64,000 bases of DNA from Amycolatopsis sp. A133. GTDB lineage: Bacteria; Actinomycetota; Actinomycetes; Mycobacteriales; Pseudonocardiaceae. The notes below the pieces were generated by a model. The model saw only the letters and a program-made list of their open reading frames with translations. It was not told where the DNA came from and ran no database searches. This document shows positions 16,875 to 25,758 of this stretch, in pieces (position 1 is the first letter of the stretch; every line of letters begins with the position of its first letter). The position numbers and the translations under genes are program-made. The DNA lies in NCBI RefSeq assembly GCF_031082405.1, contig NZ_JAVHJU010000034.1, positions 228,641 to 292,640 of the forward strand, given 5' to 3'.

Positions 16875-18413
16875 ATGTCGGAGGCCGTGGCGCTCGGCGC
16901 CGCCCCCGCCGTTCCCGCAAAGGGACTGCGCGGCGGTGCGCTGGGCATGGTGTCGTCGATGGTCATCGGGATGTCCTCGACCGCGCCCGCCTATTCCATC
17001 GCGGCCACGCTCGGGCTGATCGTGCTGGCGGGCACCGGGTTCAAGGCGGCCGCGTTCGTGCTGCTCTCGTTCGTGCCGGTGCTGTTCGTCGCCGTCGCCT
17101 TCCGCGAGCTGAACACCGCGGAACCCGACTGTGGCACCAACTTCACGTGGGCGGCGCGCGCGTTCGGCCCGCACGCCGGGTGGTTCACCGGCTGGGTCGT
17201 CACGGTCGCCCAGCTGCTGGTGATGAGCAGCCAGTCCGCGCTCACCGGCCGGTACACGCTGCTGCTGTTCGGCGCGCCCGAAGCGGCGGGCAACCGGTGG
17301 GTGACGACGGCGATCGGCGCCGCCTGGCTGCTGGCGCTGTGCTGGCTCTGCTACCGCGGGATCGAGGTGTCCGCGCGGGCGCAGTGGATCCTGCTCGGGG
17401 TGGAACTCGCCGTCCTGGTGCTCTTCTCGGCCGTCGCGCTGGTCCGCGTCTTCGACGGCACGGCCGGTCCGCAGGCGTCGGTGCCCCGGCTCGACTGGCT
17501 GTGGCCGGGCGGGGTCTCCGCCGGCACCGCGGTTTCGGCGGTGCTGCTGGCCGTGTTCATCTACTGGGGCTGGGAAAGCTCGCTGTCGGTCAACGAAGAG
17601 TCCGCCGACCCGCGCCGCGCGCCGGGGCGGGCGGCGGTGCTTTCGACGGTGCTGCTGGTGCTGAACTACCTGCTCGTGACGGTCGCCGCGCTGGCTTTCG
17701 CCGGGGTCGGCGCCGAGGGGATCGGCCTGGCGAACGAGGCCAATTCCGAGGACGTGCTGGCGGGCTTGGGCGGCGCGGTGTTCGGCGACGGTACGACGGG
17801 CAAGGTGCTGGGCGTGCTGCTGATCGTCTCCGTGCTCACCAGCGGCGCGGCCACCAGCCAGGCGACGATCATGCCGGCGGCGCGCACGACGTTGTCGATG
17901 GCCAGCCACGGTGCGCTGCCGCCGGTCTTCGGGCGCGTGCACCCCCGGTTCCGGACGCCTTCGGTGGCCACCTGGGCGTTCGGCTTGGTCTCGCTCGCGG
18001 TGTACGTGCTCCTGGCGCTGGTCAGCGGGAACGTGCTGGCGGACTCGGTCGACGCGGTCGGGCTGACCATCGCCATCGAGTACACGATGACGGCGCTGGC
18101 CTGCGTCTGGGTGTTCCGCCGGACGCTCTTCGCGAGCGTGCGCAACTTCGTGCTGCGCGGGCTGTTGCCCTTCACCGGCGGCGTGTTCTTCCTGACGGTG
18201 CTGGTGTTCGCGCTGATCGAGTACGCCCGGCCGGACGCGGGCGAGACGACGGTGTTCGGCATCGGCGGCGTCGCGGTGATCGGCGTGGTGTCGATCGTGC
18301 TCGGGGTGCCGCTGATGTTCGCGGTCCACCGGGCCTGCCGCGACTTCTTCGCCGGCCGCCGCCTGCCGCGGGGGTTCGTCCCCCGCGACGGCGACAGCAT
18401 CGTCGAGGCTTAG
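16875..18413 (+). CDS. APC-superfamily amino-acid permease
   Basis: 512 residues with about twelve to fourteen transmembrane helices. The first helix region GMVSSMVIGMSSTAPAYSIA is the signature start of APC transporters, and the loop FRELNTAEPDCGTNFTWAAR is the conserved intracellular segment after helix 2. AGGAGG lies 8 bases before the ATG. It imports or exchanges amino acids or amines across the cytoplasmic membrane; substrate not evident. The gene is divergent from the Lrp regulator and its last 4 bases overlap the lysA stop on the other strand. Confidence 0.92.
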   Translation: MSEAVALGAAPAVPAKGLRGGALGMVSSMVIGMSSTAPAYSIAATLGLIVLAGTGFKAAAFVLLSFVPVLFVAVAFRELNTAEPDCGTNFTWAARAFGPHAGWFTGWVVTVAQLLVMSSQSALTGRYTLLLFGAPEAAGNRWVTTAIGAAWLLALCWLCYRGIEVSARAQWILLGVELAVLVLFSAVALVRVFDGTAGPQASVPRLDWLWPGGVSAGTAVSAVLLAVFIYWGWESSLSVNEESADPRRAPGRAAVLSTVLLVLNYLLVTVAALAFAGVGAEGIGLANEANSEDVLAGLGGAVFGDGTTGKVLGVLLIVSVLTSGAATSQATIMPAARTTLSMASHGALPPVFGRVHPRFRTPSVATWAFGLVSLAVYVLLALVSGNVLADSVDAVGLTIAIEYTMTALACVWVFRRTLFASVRNFVLRGLLPFTGGVFFLTVLVFALIEYARPDAGETTVFGIGGVAVIGVVSIVLGVPLMFAVHRACRDFFAGRRLPRGFVPRDGDSIVEA

Positions 18414-19753
18414 CCCAGATCGCGGCGGCTGAGGTCCTCCTCGGTCTCCCGGCGCACCAGCAGCGTCGCGACGCCGTCCCGCACCCCGACCAGCGGCGGC
18501 CGGCCGACCTGGTTGTAGTTCGACGCCAGCGAGTGGTGGTACGCGCCGGTGCAGGGCACGGCCAGCAGATCGCCGGCGTGGAGGTCCGCGGGCAGGCTGA
18601 TGTCCTCGGCGAGGACGTCACCGGCTTCGCAGTGCCTGCCGACCACGGTCATCGGGACGCGCTTTTCCTTCGACCGCCGCCCCACCAGGCGCGTTGTGTA
18701 CCGGGCGCCGTACAGGGCAGGCCGGGCGTTGTCGCTCATGCCGCCGTCGACCGCGACGAAGGTGCGGCTCCCGCGCTTGACCGCGCACACGCGGTACACC
18801 GTGATCCCGGCCGGCCCGACGATCGCCCGGCCGGGCTCGATCGTCAGGCGGGGCAGGGGGAAGCCGTGCGCCGCGCATTCGTAGGCGAGCGCCACGCGCA
18901 GGCGGCGCGAATAGCCGCCGAGGTCGAACGCGGGCTCGCCGCCGACGTACGGCACCGCGTGCCCGCCGCCGAGGTCGAGCTCCCGCAGCGGCACGCCGTG
19001 GGTGTCGCGGATCCGCACCAGCACCTCGGCCATCCGCCGCGCGGCCGCCTCATACCGGTCGATCCTGGTCACCTGCGAGCCGATGTGGCAGTGCAGTCCC
19101 CGGAGCCGCAGCCCGGGTTGTTTTTGCACCGCTTCGACGGCGGCATCGACGTTGTCGGGAACACCGTCGAGGAGCGAGAAGCCGAACTTCTGGCCTTCGG
19201 TGCCGGTGCTGATGGCCGCGTGCGCCCCGGCCGCGACCCCGGGTGTCACCCGGATCATCACCTGCTGAGCGCCGTGGGCGAGCGCGCCGAGCTGCTCGAT
19301 CTCGTCGAGCGAGTCGACCACGATCCGCCGGACGCCGTAGCCGAGCGCGGCCTTCAGGTCCTCGGGCGTCTTTGCGTTGCCGTGCAGCAGCATGCGCTCC
19401 GCGGGAAAGCCGACCGAGCGCGCGACGGCGATCTCGCCGGCGGAGCAGGTGTCGAGCGACAACCCCGCTTCGGCGACCCAGCGCAGCACCGCGCGGGTGC
19501 ACAACGCCTTGCTCGCGTACGCGACTTCGACGTCCGGGAGCGCTTCGCGGTACTCGCGGGCGGTGTCGCGGACCTGCTGTTCGTCGATGAGGTACGACGG
19601 CGTCCCGAAGCGGGCGGCGAGGTGACTGACCGGCGCGCCGGCGAAGAGCAGTTCGCCGTCTTCGCCGAGTCGGGTGCTTCGCGGCCAGACTCCTGGCTCG
19701 AGGTGATCGGCGGCTTCGCAGCCGAGGCTGGGAAGAAGCTCGCTGAGCGTCAC
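18410..19753 (-). CDS. lysA: Diaminopimelate decarboxylase-type PLP enzyme
   Basis: 447 residues. The PLP lysine lies in VAYASKALCTRAVLRW near residue 80; LRGLHCHIGSQ, LDLGGGHAVPY, EPGRAIVGPAG (phosphate and carboxylate contacts) and GRHCEAGDVLAED (active-site Cys across the dimer) follow in the order of fold-III decarboxylases. DAP decarboxylase makes lysine. It is not next to argS/hom/thrC, where the main lysA normally sits in actinobacteria, but beside an Lrp regulator and APC permease, so it may be a second, catabolic or specialised copy (inference). Start ATG at 19753 (MTLSELLPSLG); no strong SD. Confidence 0.92.
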   Translation of the reverse strand: MTLSELLPSLGCEAADHLEPGVWPRSTRLGEDGELLFAGAPVSHLAARFGTPSYLIDEQQVRDTAREYREALPDVEVAYASKALCTRAVLRWVAEAGLSLDTCSAGEIAVARSVGFPAERMLLHGNAKTPEDLKAALGYGVRRIVVDSLDEIEQLGALAHGAQQVMIRVTPGVAAGAHAAISTGTEGQKFGFSLLDGVPDNVDAAVEAVQKQPGLRLRGLHCHIGSQVTRIDRYEAAARRMAEVLVRIRDTHGVPLRELDLGGGHAVPYVGGEPAFDLGGYSRRLRVALAYECAAHGFPLPRLTIEPGRAIVGPAGITVYRVCAVKRGSRTFVAVDGGMSDNARPALYGARYTTRLVGRRSKEKRVPMTVVGRHCEAGDVLAEDISLPADLHAGDLLAVPCTGAYHHSLASNYNQVGRPPLVGVRDGVATLLVRRETEEDLSRRDLG

Positions 19754-20144
19754 GGGTGCCTCCGGGCATCACGGCGGATCGGACTCCGCCAGCACACCCC
19801 CGCGGGCGGGGCCGAAGATCACCCGTGAATGCCGTGTTGACGGATTCGCCGCGCTCGCTGACGCGTTGTTAACGCGTGAGTAACTTGGGTCACGCCCCGG
19901 TTGACCTGCGAAGAGGTGATTTCCGGAGCCGGGCGTCGTCACGCGGGGCATGGTTGCTGATCCTGCGCTGCTGGGGTTGGCCGGCAGGCGCCGGAGTCCG
20001 GCGGGGTGGGCCCTGCTGGGCGCGCGGGGAGGCTGGGGGCCGGCCTGCCAGAGCGCGGGCAGGTGGGTCCGGATGCCGGCGCGCGGGAGGCGGTCAGGCC
20101 TCCCGCCCCCAGCGCGTTCGTGCGTCGGCCGCGGCTGCTCGGCC
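19754..20144. other. Intergenic region upstream of lysA; 17-bp palindrome
   Basis: No convincing gene. The stretch contains the palindrome ACGCGTTGTTAACGCGT (19861-19877; 7-base arms, GTT spacer), followed by GTGAGTAACTTGGGTCACG. This could be a regulator site of the lysA promoter, about 110 bases upstream of its ATG. Reading frames across 19950-20144 have no recognisable protein content. Confidence 0.4.
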
Positions 20145-20324
20145 TCAGCGGGTCTTGGCGGGCACCTTGCCGCACACGCAGCCGCGGTCGGTTCCGTGGC
20201 CCGCTGCCGTTGCTGCGCAATAGCGGCGGGCGATTGCGTCGTGCGTGCCCAGCGGGTGGGGACAGCTCGGGCACTGCGTGCCGTTGCGGGGCTCCGCCGG
20301 TGCCTCGGGCTCCGGGGCCGTCAC
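20145..20324 (-). CDS. Small RGCVC-motif zinc-ribbon-like protein
   Basis: 59 residues from GTG 20324, which overlaps the desaturase stop as GTGA. After an acidic/proline-rich start the protein has CPSCPHPLGTHD, a central RRYCAAT and the C-terminal DRGCVCGKVPAKTR, giving a CxxC-x(n)-C-x(n)-CxC pattern that suggests a metal-binding ribbon. Small proteins with this RGCVC ending recur in Pseudonocardiaceae; their function is unknown. The overlap implies translation coupled to the desaturase, so a shared role (for example a redox or iron partner) is conceivable but unproven. Confidence 0.72.
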   Translation of the reverse strand: MTAPEPEAPAEPRNGTQCPSCPHPLGTHDAIARRYCAATAAGHGTDRGCVCGKVPAKTR

Positions 20325-21352
20325 GGGGTCACCGTCGCTGCCCGCAGGGGCGCGCCCACCGCGTGGAGGTGCTGCAGCACGTACCCGTACGAGCGGGCCC
20401 AGCCGCACTGGGCGTAGGAAATCTCGTGCCGGGCGCAGAAGTCACGGACGATCACCTGCGCGTGCTTGAGGTTCGGCCGGGCCATGCTCGGGAACAGGTG
20501 GTGCTCGATCTGGTAGTTCAGCCCGCCGAGGGCGAAGTCGGTCACCCGGCCGCCGCGGATGTTGCGCGACGTCAGTACCTGCTTGCGCAGGAAGTCGAGC
20601 TTGTGGCCGGCCGTCAGCATCTCCATGCCCTTGTGGTTGGGGGCGAACGAACAGCCCATGTACAGCCCCCACAGGAACTGGTGCACCAGGATGAAGATGA
20701 TCCCGGTCAGCGGCGACAGCACGACGAACACCGCGGCGAGGTAGGCCACCAGGTGCGCGATCAGCAGCGCGGATTCCAGCTTGTGCTTGCGGACGTTCCC
20801 GGCCCACACCGCCTTCACGCTCGAGACGTGCAGGTTGAGGCCTTCGAGCAGGAGCAACGGGAAGAACAGGAACGCCTGGTACTTCGCCACCCAGCGCAGG
20901 AAACCGCGCTTCTGCGAGCTCTGCGCCTTGCTGAACGCGAGCGCGGCCATGTCGACGTCCGGGTCTTCGTCTTCGTGGTTGGGGTTGGCGTGGTGGCGCG
21001 CGTGCGTGCCGATCCACCAGCCGTAGCTCAAACCGGTGAGTCCACCGTGGACCAGTCCGGTGACGTCGTTCGCCCGGCGGGTGCGGAAGATCTGCTTGTG
21101 CCCGGCGTCGTGGCCGATGAACGCCAGCTGCCCGAAAACCATCGCGAAGAACGCGGCGAGCAACAGCTGCCACCACGAGTCGCCGAGGTAAGCGAAGGCG
21201 ACCCAGCCGCCGCCGAACGCGGCGAGGTTGAGCCCGATCCGCACGGCGTAGTAGCGGCGCCGCCGCCGCAGGAGGCCCGCGTCCTTGATGAGCCGGGACA
21301 GCTCGGCGAAGTCACTGCCGTGCGAGGTGTCCGGAGCTTGAAGCGAAGTCAT
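20321..21352 (-). CDS. Membrane fatty-acid (acyl-CoA) desaturase
   Basis: 343 residues of the front-end/DesA3-like desaturase family. The three histidine boxes that bind the di-iron centre are present: GHDAGH near residue 84, HARHHANPN near residue 117 and QIEHHLFP near residue 285, with hydrophobic helix pairs between them (LLAAFFAMVFGQLAFIG; YLAAVFVVLSPLTGIIFILV). It inserts a double bond into fatty acyl chains at the membrane. Start ATG 21352 (MTSLQAPDTS). It heads a two-gene unit with the RGCVC protein. Confidence 0.93.
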   Translation of the reverse strand: MTSLQAPDTSHGSDFAELSRLIKDAGLLRRRRRYYAVRIGLNLAAFGGGWVAFAYLGDSWWQLLLAAFFAMVFGQLAFIGHDAGHKQIFRTRRANDVTGLVHGGLTGLSYGWWIGTHARHHANPNHEDEDPDVDMAALAFSKAQSSQKRGFLRWVAKYQAFLFFPLLLLEGLNLHVSSVKAVWAGNVRKHKLESALLIAHLVAYLAAVFVVLSPLTGIIFILVHQFLWGLYMGCSFAPNHKGMEMLTAGHKLDFLRKQVLTSRNIRGGRVTDFALGGLNYQIEHHLFPSMARPNLKHAQVIVRDFCARHEISYAQCGWARSYGYVLQHLHAVGAPLRAATVTP

Positions 21353-21822
21353 GTCCGCCGTTCTGGTCAGCTGAAATGCTTGTCCAACAACGGCTTCCGG
21401 CCACGATGGGCCGGTCCGATCCGGGATAAGGGCGCTGGCGCCTGGCCGTGGGGTCGCCCCGCGGCATGCCCTCAGCCTCCCACCCCGCGCCCTCCGTGGC
21501 AATTCCCCGTGGATCACCGATGAGGTGTACAGTCGGCCACATCGGGATGACGGTGACATACCACACACCCGAGGCCGTCCGGCCGGTTCGCTTGGCCGGA
21601 GACAGGAGCCGCACCCCGGATTGGTGAACCCGTTCGTCTTGCAGCCGTGCCGGCCGTTCGACCGGCGAGCAGCCGCCCGCAGTTGCGCAAGCGACGCCCG
21701 GGGCGCCCGATCAGGTTGCTACAGCGAGGTTCGCGTCCGGGAGGCCCCTGTCAGCGGGTGGCTCGTCGACGAGCCGGGGTTCGGCACTGCCGCCGCCCCC
21801 CGACCCGCCGACGAGCCGCCAT
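21353..21822. other. 470-bp intergenic region without a recognisable gene
   Basis: It lies between the desaturase start and the end of the DapA-like gene. Open frames exist on both strands but show only arginine/proline-rich antisense-like composition and no family motif. It presumably holds the desaturase promoter. I see no tRNA, clear terminator or classical riboswitch. Confidence 0.5.
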
Positions 21823-22728
21823 TCACGAGAGCCCCCACGAGGAAAGCAGCCCGAAGAGCTGCTCCCGCTCCGCTCCGGTCAGCAGCCGGCTCGGCGGCCG
21901 GACGTCGGGGCGGCAGAGGCCGAGCTGGCCGAGCGCGTCCTTGACCACGCTGACGTTGTTGGCGTTCCCGTTGGCGGCCCGCAGTTCCTCGAACGGCCGG
22001 ATCCGCTCCCAGACGGTCATCGCCGCCGGATAGTCCCCTGTGGACAGTGCGCGGAACATCTCCAGCGAGATCGCCGGGTCGACGTTCACCAGGCCCGAGG
22101 TGAAACCGGTGGCGCCGACGGCGAAGTAGCCGGGCGCCGAGAGCTCCGCCAGCCCCGCGATCCACACGAACCGGTCGAAGCCCGCGTCCCGGGCGACCGA
22201 GCCGAACCGCACCGGGTCCGGGACCGCGTACTTCACGCCGATGACGTTCGGCGCCGCCTCCCCGAGCGCCCGCAGCTGCTCACCGGCGATCGCCGGGTTG
22301 CGGACGTAGAGCACAACACCCAGTTCCGGCACCGCGGCGGCGATCGCCGCGTGGTAATCGACCCAGCCGTCACCGGAGATGTACGGGTGCACCGGCTGGT
22401 GGATCATGACCATGTCGGCGCCGGCCTCCCGCGCGTGCACCGCGGCCCGCGTCGCCGACGCGACGTCGTGCCCGATCCCGGCGAGCACGCTCGCCCGGCC
22501 CGCCGCGGCCTCGACGGTGACCTCCAGGCACTGCCGGGCTTCGGCCGCGTCGAGCGCGTAGAACTCGCCGGTGTTCCCGTTCGGCGTCACGACCTCGATG
22601 CCGCCGGTGATCAGCCGGTCCACCAGCTTCGCGTACGTCTGGCCGTCGACGGCGCCCTCGGCGTCGAACGGCGTGACCGGGATGGCCACCACCCCGGACA
22701 GCCGCCGCCTCTGCTCCTCGAACGTCAT
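21823..22728 (-). CDS. DapA/NAL-superfamily lyase or aldolase
   Basis: 301-residue TIM barrel. PNGNTGEFYAL near residue 50 is the family GxTGE motif, VVLYVRNP near residue 138 supplies the catalytic Tyr, and VIGVKYAVPD near residue 164 the Schiff-base Lys. Catalysis looks intact. Lysine-pathway DapA is unlikely: the gene is coupled by ATGA to a FadR-type GntR regulator and sits divergent from an ABC importer, which points to catabolism of an imported carboxylated compound such as a sugar acid, N-acylneuraminate or amino-acid derivative (inference). Confidence 0.9.
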   Translation of the reverse strand: MTFEEQRRRLSGVVAIPVTPFDAEGAVDGQTYAKLVDRLITGGIEVVTPNGNTGEFYALDAAEARQCLEVTVEAAAGRASVLAGIGHDVASATRAAVHAREAGADMVMIHQPVHPYISGDGWVDYHAAIAAAVPELGVVLYVRNPAIAGEQLRALGEAAPNVIGVKYAVPDPVRFGSVARDAGFDRFVWIAGLAELSAPGYFAVGATGFTSGLVNVDPAISLEMFRALSTGDYPAAMTVWERIRPFEELRAANGNANNVSVVKDALGQLGLCRPDVRPPSRLLTGAEREQLFGLLSSWGLS

Positions 22729-23435
22729 CGGGCCCCCTTCGGATCGCCGGTCTCGGTGGTGCGTTCGCCGGGCAGCCCGCGGGCGACCCGGTCGATGAAA
22801 TCGGTGATGTGCTTGCGCAGCAGGTGTTCGGCCTGCCGGGCGTTGCCGCTCTCGGCGGCGTTCAGGATCGCCCGGTGTTCGGCCGCTTCGCCGGGCCAGG
22901 TCGGGCTGATGCCCCAGCCGGTGACGGTGATCAGTGCGGCCTGGTCGCGCAACCCGTCCAGGACCTCCACCAGCAGCGGGTTCCCGCACCCGGCGTAGAG
23001 CGCGCGGTGGAACAGCCGGTTGGCCAGGCTGGCCTTCGCGCGGTCGCCGGCCGCCGGGCCGGTCTCGACCCCGGCCAGCACCTGCCGCGCCTCCCCGAAG
23101 TCCGCGCCGCGCTCGACCGCCCGCCGGACGGCTTCGGGCTCGAGAAGCGCGCGCAGGTCGTACACCGCGTACGCGCTCTCGGCGTCCATGACCCGGACCG
23201 CCGCCCCCTTGTACGTGCTCATCGTGACCAAACCGGAACCGGCCAGGATCCGCAGGGCCTCGCGCACCGGCGTCTTCGACACCCCGAGCAGGGCGCCGAC
23301 CTCGGCTTCGACGAGCGTTTCGCCCGGCCCGAACTCCCCGTTCAAGATCGCTTCCTTGATCGCGTCGCGGACAAAATCCGTCCGTGAGACGGGCGGCGGC
23401 GGCCTCCGGGCCGAAGAAGTGCTCGCCACTGGCAT
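22725..23435 (-). CDS. GntR-family (FadR/FCD type) transcriptional regulator
   Basis: 236 residues with the winged HTH (DFVRDAIKEAILNGEFGPGE, then LLGVSKTPVREALRILAGSG) and an all-helical FCD ligand domain containing YDLRALLEPEAVRRAV and LFHRALYAGCGNPLL. Start ATG 23435 (MPVASTSSAR) is preferred over an upstream ATG at 23474 that would extend into the operator region. It overlaps the DapA-like start by 4 bases and is divergent from the ABC operon, and probably represses both directions. Confidence 0.9.
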   Translation of the reverse strand: MPVASTSSARRPPPPVSRTDFVRDAIKEAILNGEFGPGETLVEAEVGALLGVSKTPVREALRILAGSGLVTMSTYKGAAVRVMDAESAYAVYDLRALLEPEAVRRAVERGADFGEARQVLAGVETGPAAGDRAKASLANRLFHRALYAGCGNPLLVEVLDGLRDQAALITVTGWGISPTWPGEAAEHRAILNAAESGNARQAEHLLRKHITDFIDRVARGLPGERTTETGDPKGAR

Positions 23436-23491
23436 GTCCGATCTGATATACGATGCGACATACAACATTATCACGGACCTAGGGAGCAGCC
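23436..23491. promoter_or_regulatory. Divergent promoter/operator between GntR and ABC operon
   Basis: This 56-base AT-richer spacer contains TGATATACGATGCGACATAC (about 23444-23463), with two GAYATAC repeats 12 bases apart, and ACAACATTATCA. FadR-type GntR regulators bind such A/T-rich sites. The region must contain both promoters, so one site could control both. Inference from layout and composition. Confidence 0.5.
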
Positions 23492-24718
23492 ATGCAGCGT
23501 TGCACCGGCTTCCGATTCCGACGAGTGTTGCTGGCGGTGAGCCTCGCCGCCGGTCTGGCGGCCTGTGGCGCGCCCGGCGGTGACGGCGGCCAGGCGGCGG
23601 ATCCCCAGGCCGTGCCCGACAAGCCGAGCAAGCCGGTCGAGCTGAACATCCTCGACGTCGCGGGCAACCTGCAGCTCACCAAGCAGATGATCGAGAACTT
23701 CAAGGCCGCACACCCGGAAGTGCTCTCGAAGGTGACCTATTCGACGGCGCCCGCGCCGAGCATGGCGGGCAAGCTGAAGGCCGAGCAGGACGGCGGCGTC
23801 GCCCAGACCCACCTGGTCCTGAGCGGCACCGACGGGCTGTCCGCCGGCATCGCGAACGGCACGCTCGCGAAGGTGCTCCCCGACTTCGCCGGCCGGTTCC
23901 CGAACCTGATGCAGAACTACCTCGAGCCCGCGGCGAAGATGCAGGAGCTGGCCAACGGCTACGGCATCGAGGTCGTCTACTACCCGTCGGGTCCGCTCCT
24001 GGAGTTCAACCCCGGCGCGGTGCCCGCCGCCCCGGCGTCCCCGCAGGAGCTGCTCGACTGGGCGAAGGCGCACCCGGAGAAGTTCCAGTACGCCCAGCCG
24101 TCGAACTCCGGGCCGGGCCGCACCTTCCTGATGGGGTTGCCGTACCTGCTCGGCGACAAGGACCCCAAGGACCCGGACCAGGGCTGGGACAAGACCTGGG
24201 CGTTCCTGCAGGAGCTCGGCAAGTACGTGAAGTACTACCCGTCGGGCACCACGGAGACGATGAAGAACCTCGCGTCCGGTTCGGTGGACATGGTCATGTC
24301 GACCACCGGCTGGGACATCAACCCGCGCAAGCTCGGCACGGTGCCCAACACGGTCAAGACGGCGATCATGCAGCCGATGCACTGGGTCACCGACGCCCAG
24401 TACGCCCTGATCCCGAAGGGTCTCTCGCCCGACCAGGAGTCGGCGATCCTGCAGCTGGTCGCGTGGATGCTGAAGCCGGACCAGCAGGCGATCGCCTACG
24501 ACGACGGGTACTTCTACCCGGGCCCCGCGGTCAAGGACGTCACGCTGCAGATGGCGCCGCAGAAGAGCCAGGACACCCTCCGGCAGTTCGGGCGCCCGGA
24601 GTACGACCAGTGGATCGCCCAGTACCCGAAGGAGACCTCGCTGCCCACCGAGCAGCAGGTCAAGGCGTTCGACAAGTGGAACCAGCTGGTCGGCGGCTCG
24701 AAGGTCGGCAAGAAGTGA
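23492..24718 (+). CDS. ABC transporter substrate-binding lipoprotein
   Basis: 408 residues. Signal peptide with lipobox (LLAVSLAAGLAACGAPG) anchors it to the outer face of the membrane. The mature protein has a family-1-like bipartite binding fold (VELNILDVAGNLQLTKQMIE; FPNLMQNYLEPAAK; MVMSTTGWDINPRKLG; WVTDAQYALIPKG) resembling spermidine/putrescine- and phosphonate-type binding proteins. It delivers the ligand to the two downstream permeases. First gene of a tightly overlapped operon. Confidence 0.92.
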   Translation: MQRCTGFRFRRVLLAVSLAAGLAACGAPGGDGGQAADPQAVPDKPSKPVELNILDVAGNLQLTKQMIENFKAAHPEVLSKVTYSTAPAPSMAGKLKAEQDGGVAQTHLVLSGTDGLSAGIANGTLAKVLPDFAGRFPNLMQNYLEPAAKMQELANGYGIEVVYYPSGPLLEFNPGAVPAAPASPQELLDWAKAHPEKFQYAQPSNSGPGRTFLMGLPYLLGDKDPKDPDQGWDKTWAFLQELGKYVKYYPSGTTETMKNLASGSVDMVMSTTGWDINPRKLGTVPNTVKTAIMQPMHWVTDAQYALIPKGLSPDQESAILQLVAWMLKPDQQAIAYDDGYFYPGPAVKDVTLQMAPQKSQDTLRQFGRPEYDQWIAQYPKETSLPTEQQVKAFDKWNQLVGGSKVGKK

Positions 24719-25758
24719 CGTTCGAGCAGCTGCGCCTGGACGGGGTGTCCCGCAGCTTCGGCACGGCGAACGCCCTGCGCGGCCTCGACCTCGCCATCGC
24801 CCGTGGCGAGTTCGTGGCTCTGCTCGGCCCGTCCGGCTGCGGCAAGTCGACGGCGTTGAACTGCCTGGCCGGCCTGCTGCCCCTGACCGCGGGCAGCATC
24901 TGGCTCGACGACACCCGCATCGACGGGCAGCCGCCGGAGCAGCGCGGATTCGGGATGGTCTTCCAGAACTACGCGCTGTTCCCGCACATGTCCGTCCGCG
25001 CCAACGTCGGCTTCGGCCTCAAGATGCGCAAGGTCGGGCGCGCCGAGGCGCGGCGGAGGGTCGACGAAGCGCTCCGCCTGGTGCAGCTGACCGAGCATGC
25101 GGCGAAGTTCCCCGCGCAGCTGTCCGGCGGGCAGCAGCAGCGTGTCGCCATCGCCCGCGCCGTGGTGCTGGAGCCACCGGTCGTCCTGATGGACGAGCCG
25201 CTGTCCAATTTGGACGCCAAGTTGCGGCTCGAGATGCGGATGGAGATCCGCCGCCTCCACCAGACACTCGGCCTGACCACGGTGTACGTCACCCACGACC
25301 AGGAGGAGGCCCTGTCGCTGGCCGACCGCCTGGTGGTGCTGCGCGAGGGCGCGGTCCAGCAGATCGGCACGCCCGAGGAGGTCTACGCCCAGCCGGTGAA
25401 CAGCTACGTCGCGTCCTTCATGGGCTACCGCAACCTCCTGGACGCGACGATCACCGGAACGGCCGGCTCCTCGATCACCGTGGAGGGCGCGGGAGTCCGC
25501 CTGACCGGCCGCGGCACGCTCACCGAGGGCCCGGCGAAGGTGGCGATCCGCCCGGAGGATTTCGTCGTCGGCGACGGCACGGAGAACGCCCTCGACGTGA
25601 CGGTCGAGATCGTCGAGTACCACGGCCGCGAGCTGTCGGTCTCGGCCCGGCTGGAGACCGGCGTGCCGGTCTACTTCCGGACGGACAAGCGCCTCGCGCC
25701 CGGGGATACCGTCAAGATCGGTGTCCCCGCCGAGCGGGTCCTGGTGTTCGCGCCATGA
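24715..25758 (+). CDS. ABC transporter ATPase (PotA/FbpC type)
   Basis: 347 residues from GTG 24715 (overlap GTGA with the binding protein). Walker A GPSGCGKSTALNC near residue 37, Q-loop VFQNYALFPHM, signature LSGGQQQRVAIARA, Walker B VVLMDEPLSNLDA and H-loop VYVTHDQEEAL are all intact. The C-terminal part from about residue 245 is a TOBE-like regulatory domain (VAIRPEDFVVGDG). It energises the importer from the cytoplasm. Confidence 0.95.
   Translation: MTFEQLRLDGVSRSFGTANALRGLDLAIARGEFVALLGPSGCGKSTALNCLAGLLPLTAGSIWLDDTRIDGQPPEQRGFGMVFQNYALFPHMSVRANVGFGLKMRKVGRAEARRRVDEALRLVQLTEHAAKFPAQLSGGQQQRVAIARAVVLEPPVVLMDEPLSNLDAKLRLEMRMEIRRLHQTLGLTTVYVTHDQEEALSLADRLVVLREGAVQQIGTPEEVYAQPVNSYVASFMGYRNLLDATITGTAGSSITVEGAGVRLTGRGTLTEGPAKVAIRPEDFVVGDGTENALDVTVEIVEYHGRELSVSARLETGVPVYFRTDKRLAPGDTVKIGVPAERVLVFAP

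Noticed and set aside
19950..20417. Plus-strand open frame beginning MVADPALLGLAG
   Set aside because: Becomes Arg/Gly shadow opposite the RGCVC and desaturase genes and has no ribosome site.
21353..21822. Structured RNA or riboswitch in the desaturase upstream gap
   Set aside because: GC-rich partial hairpins can be drawn, but none matches a known class or has a convincing conserved core.
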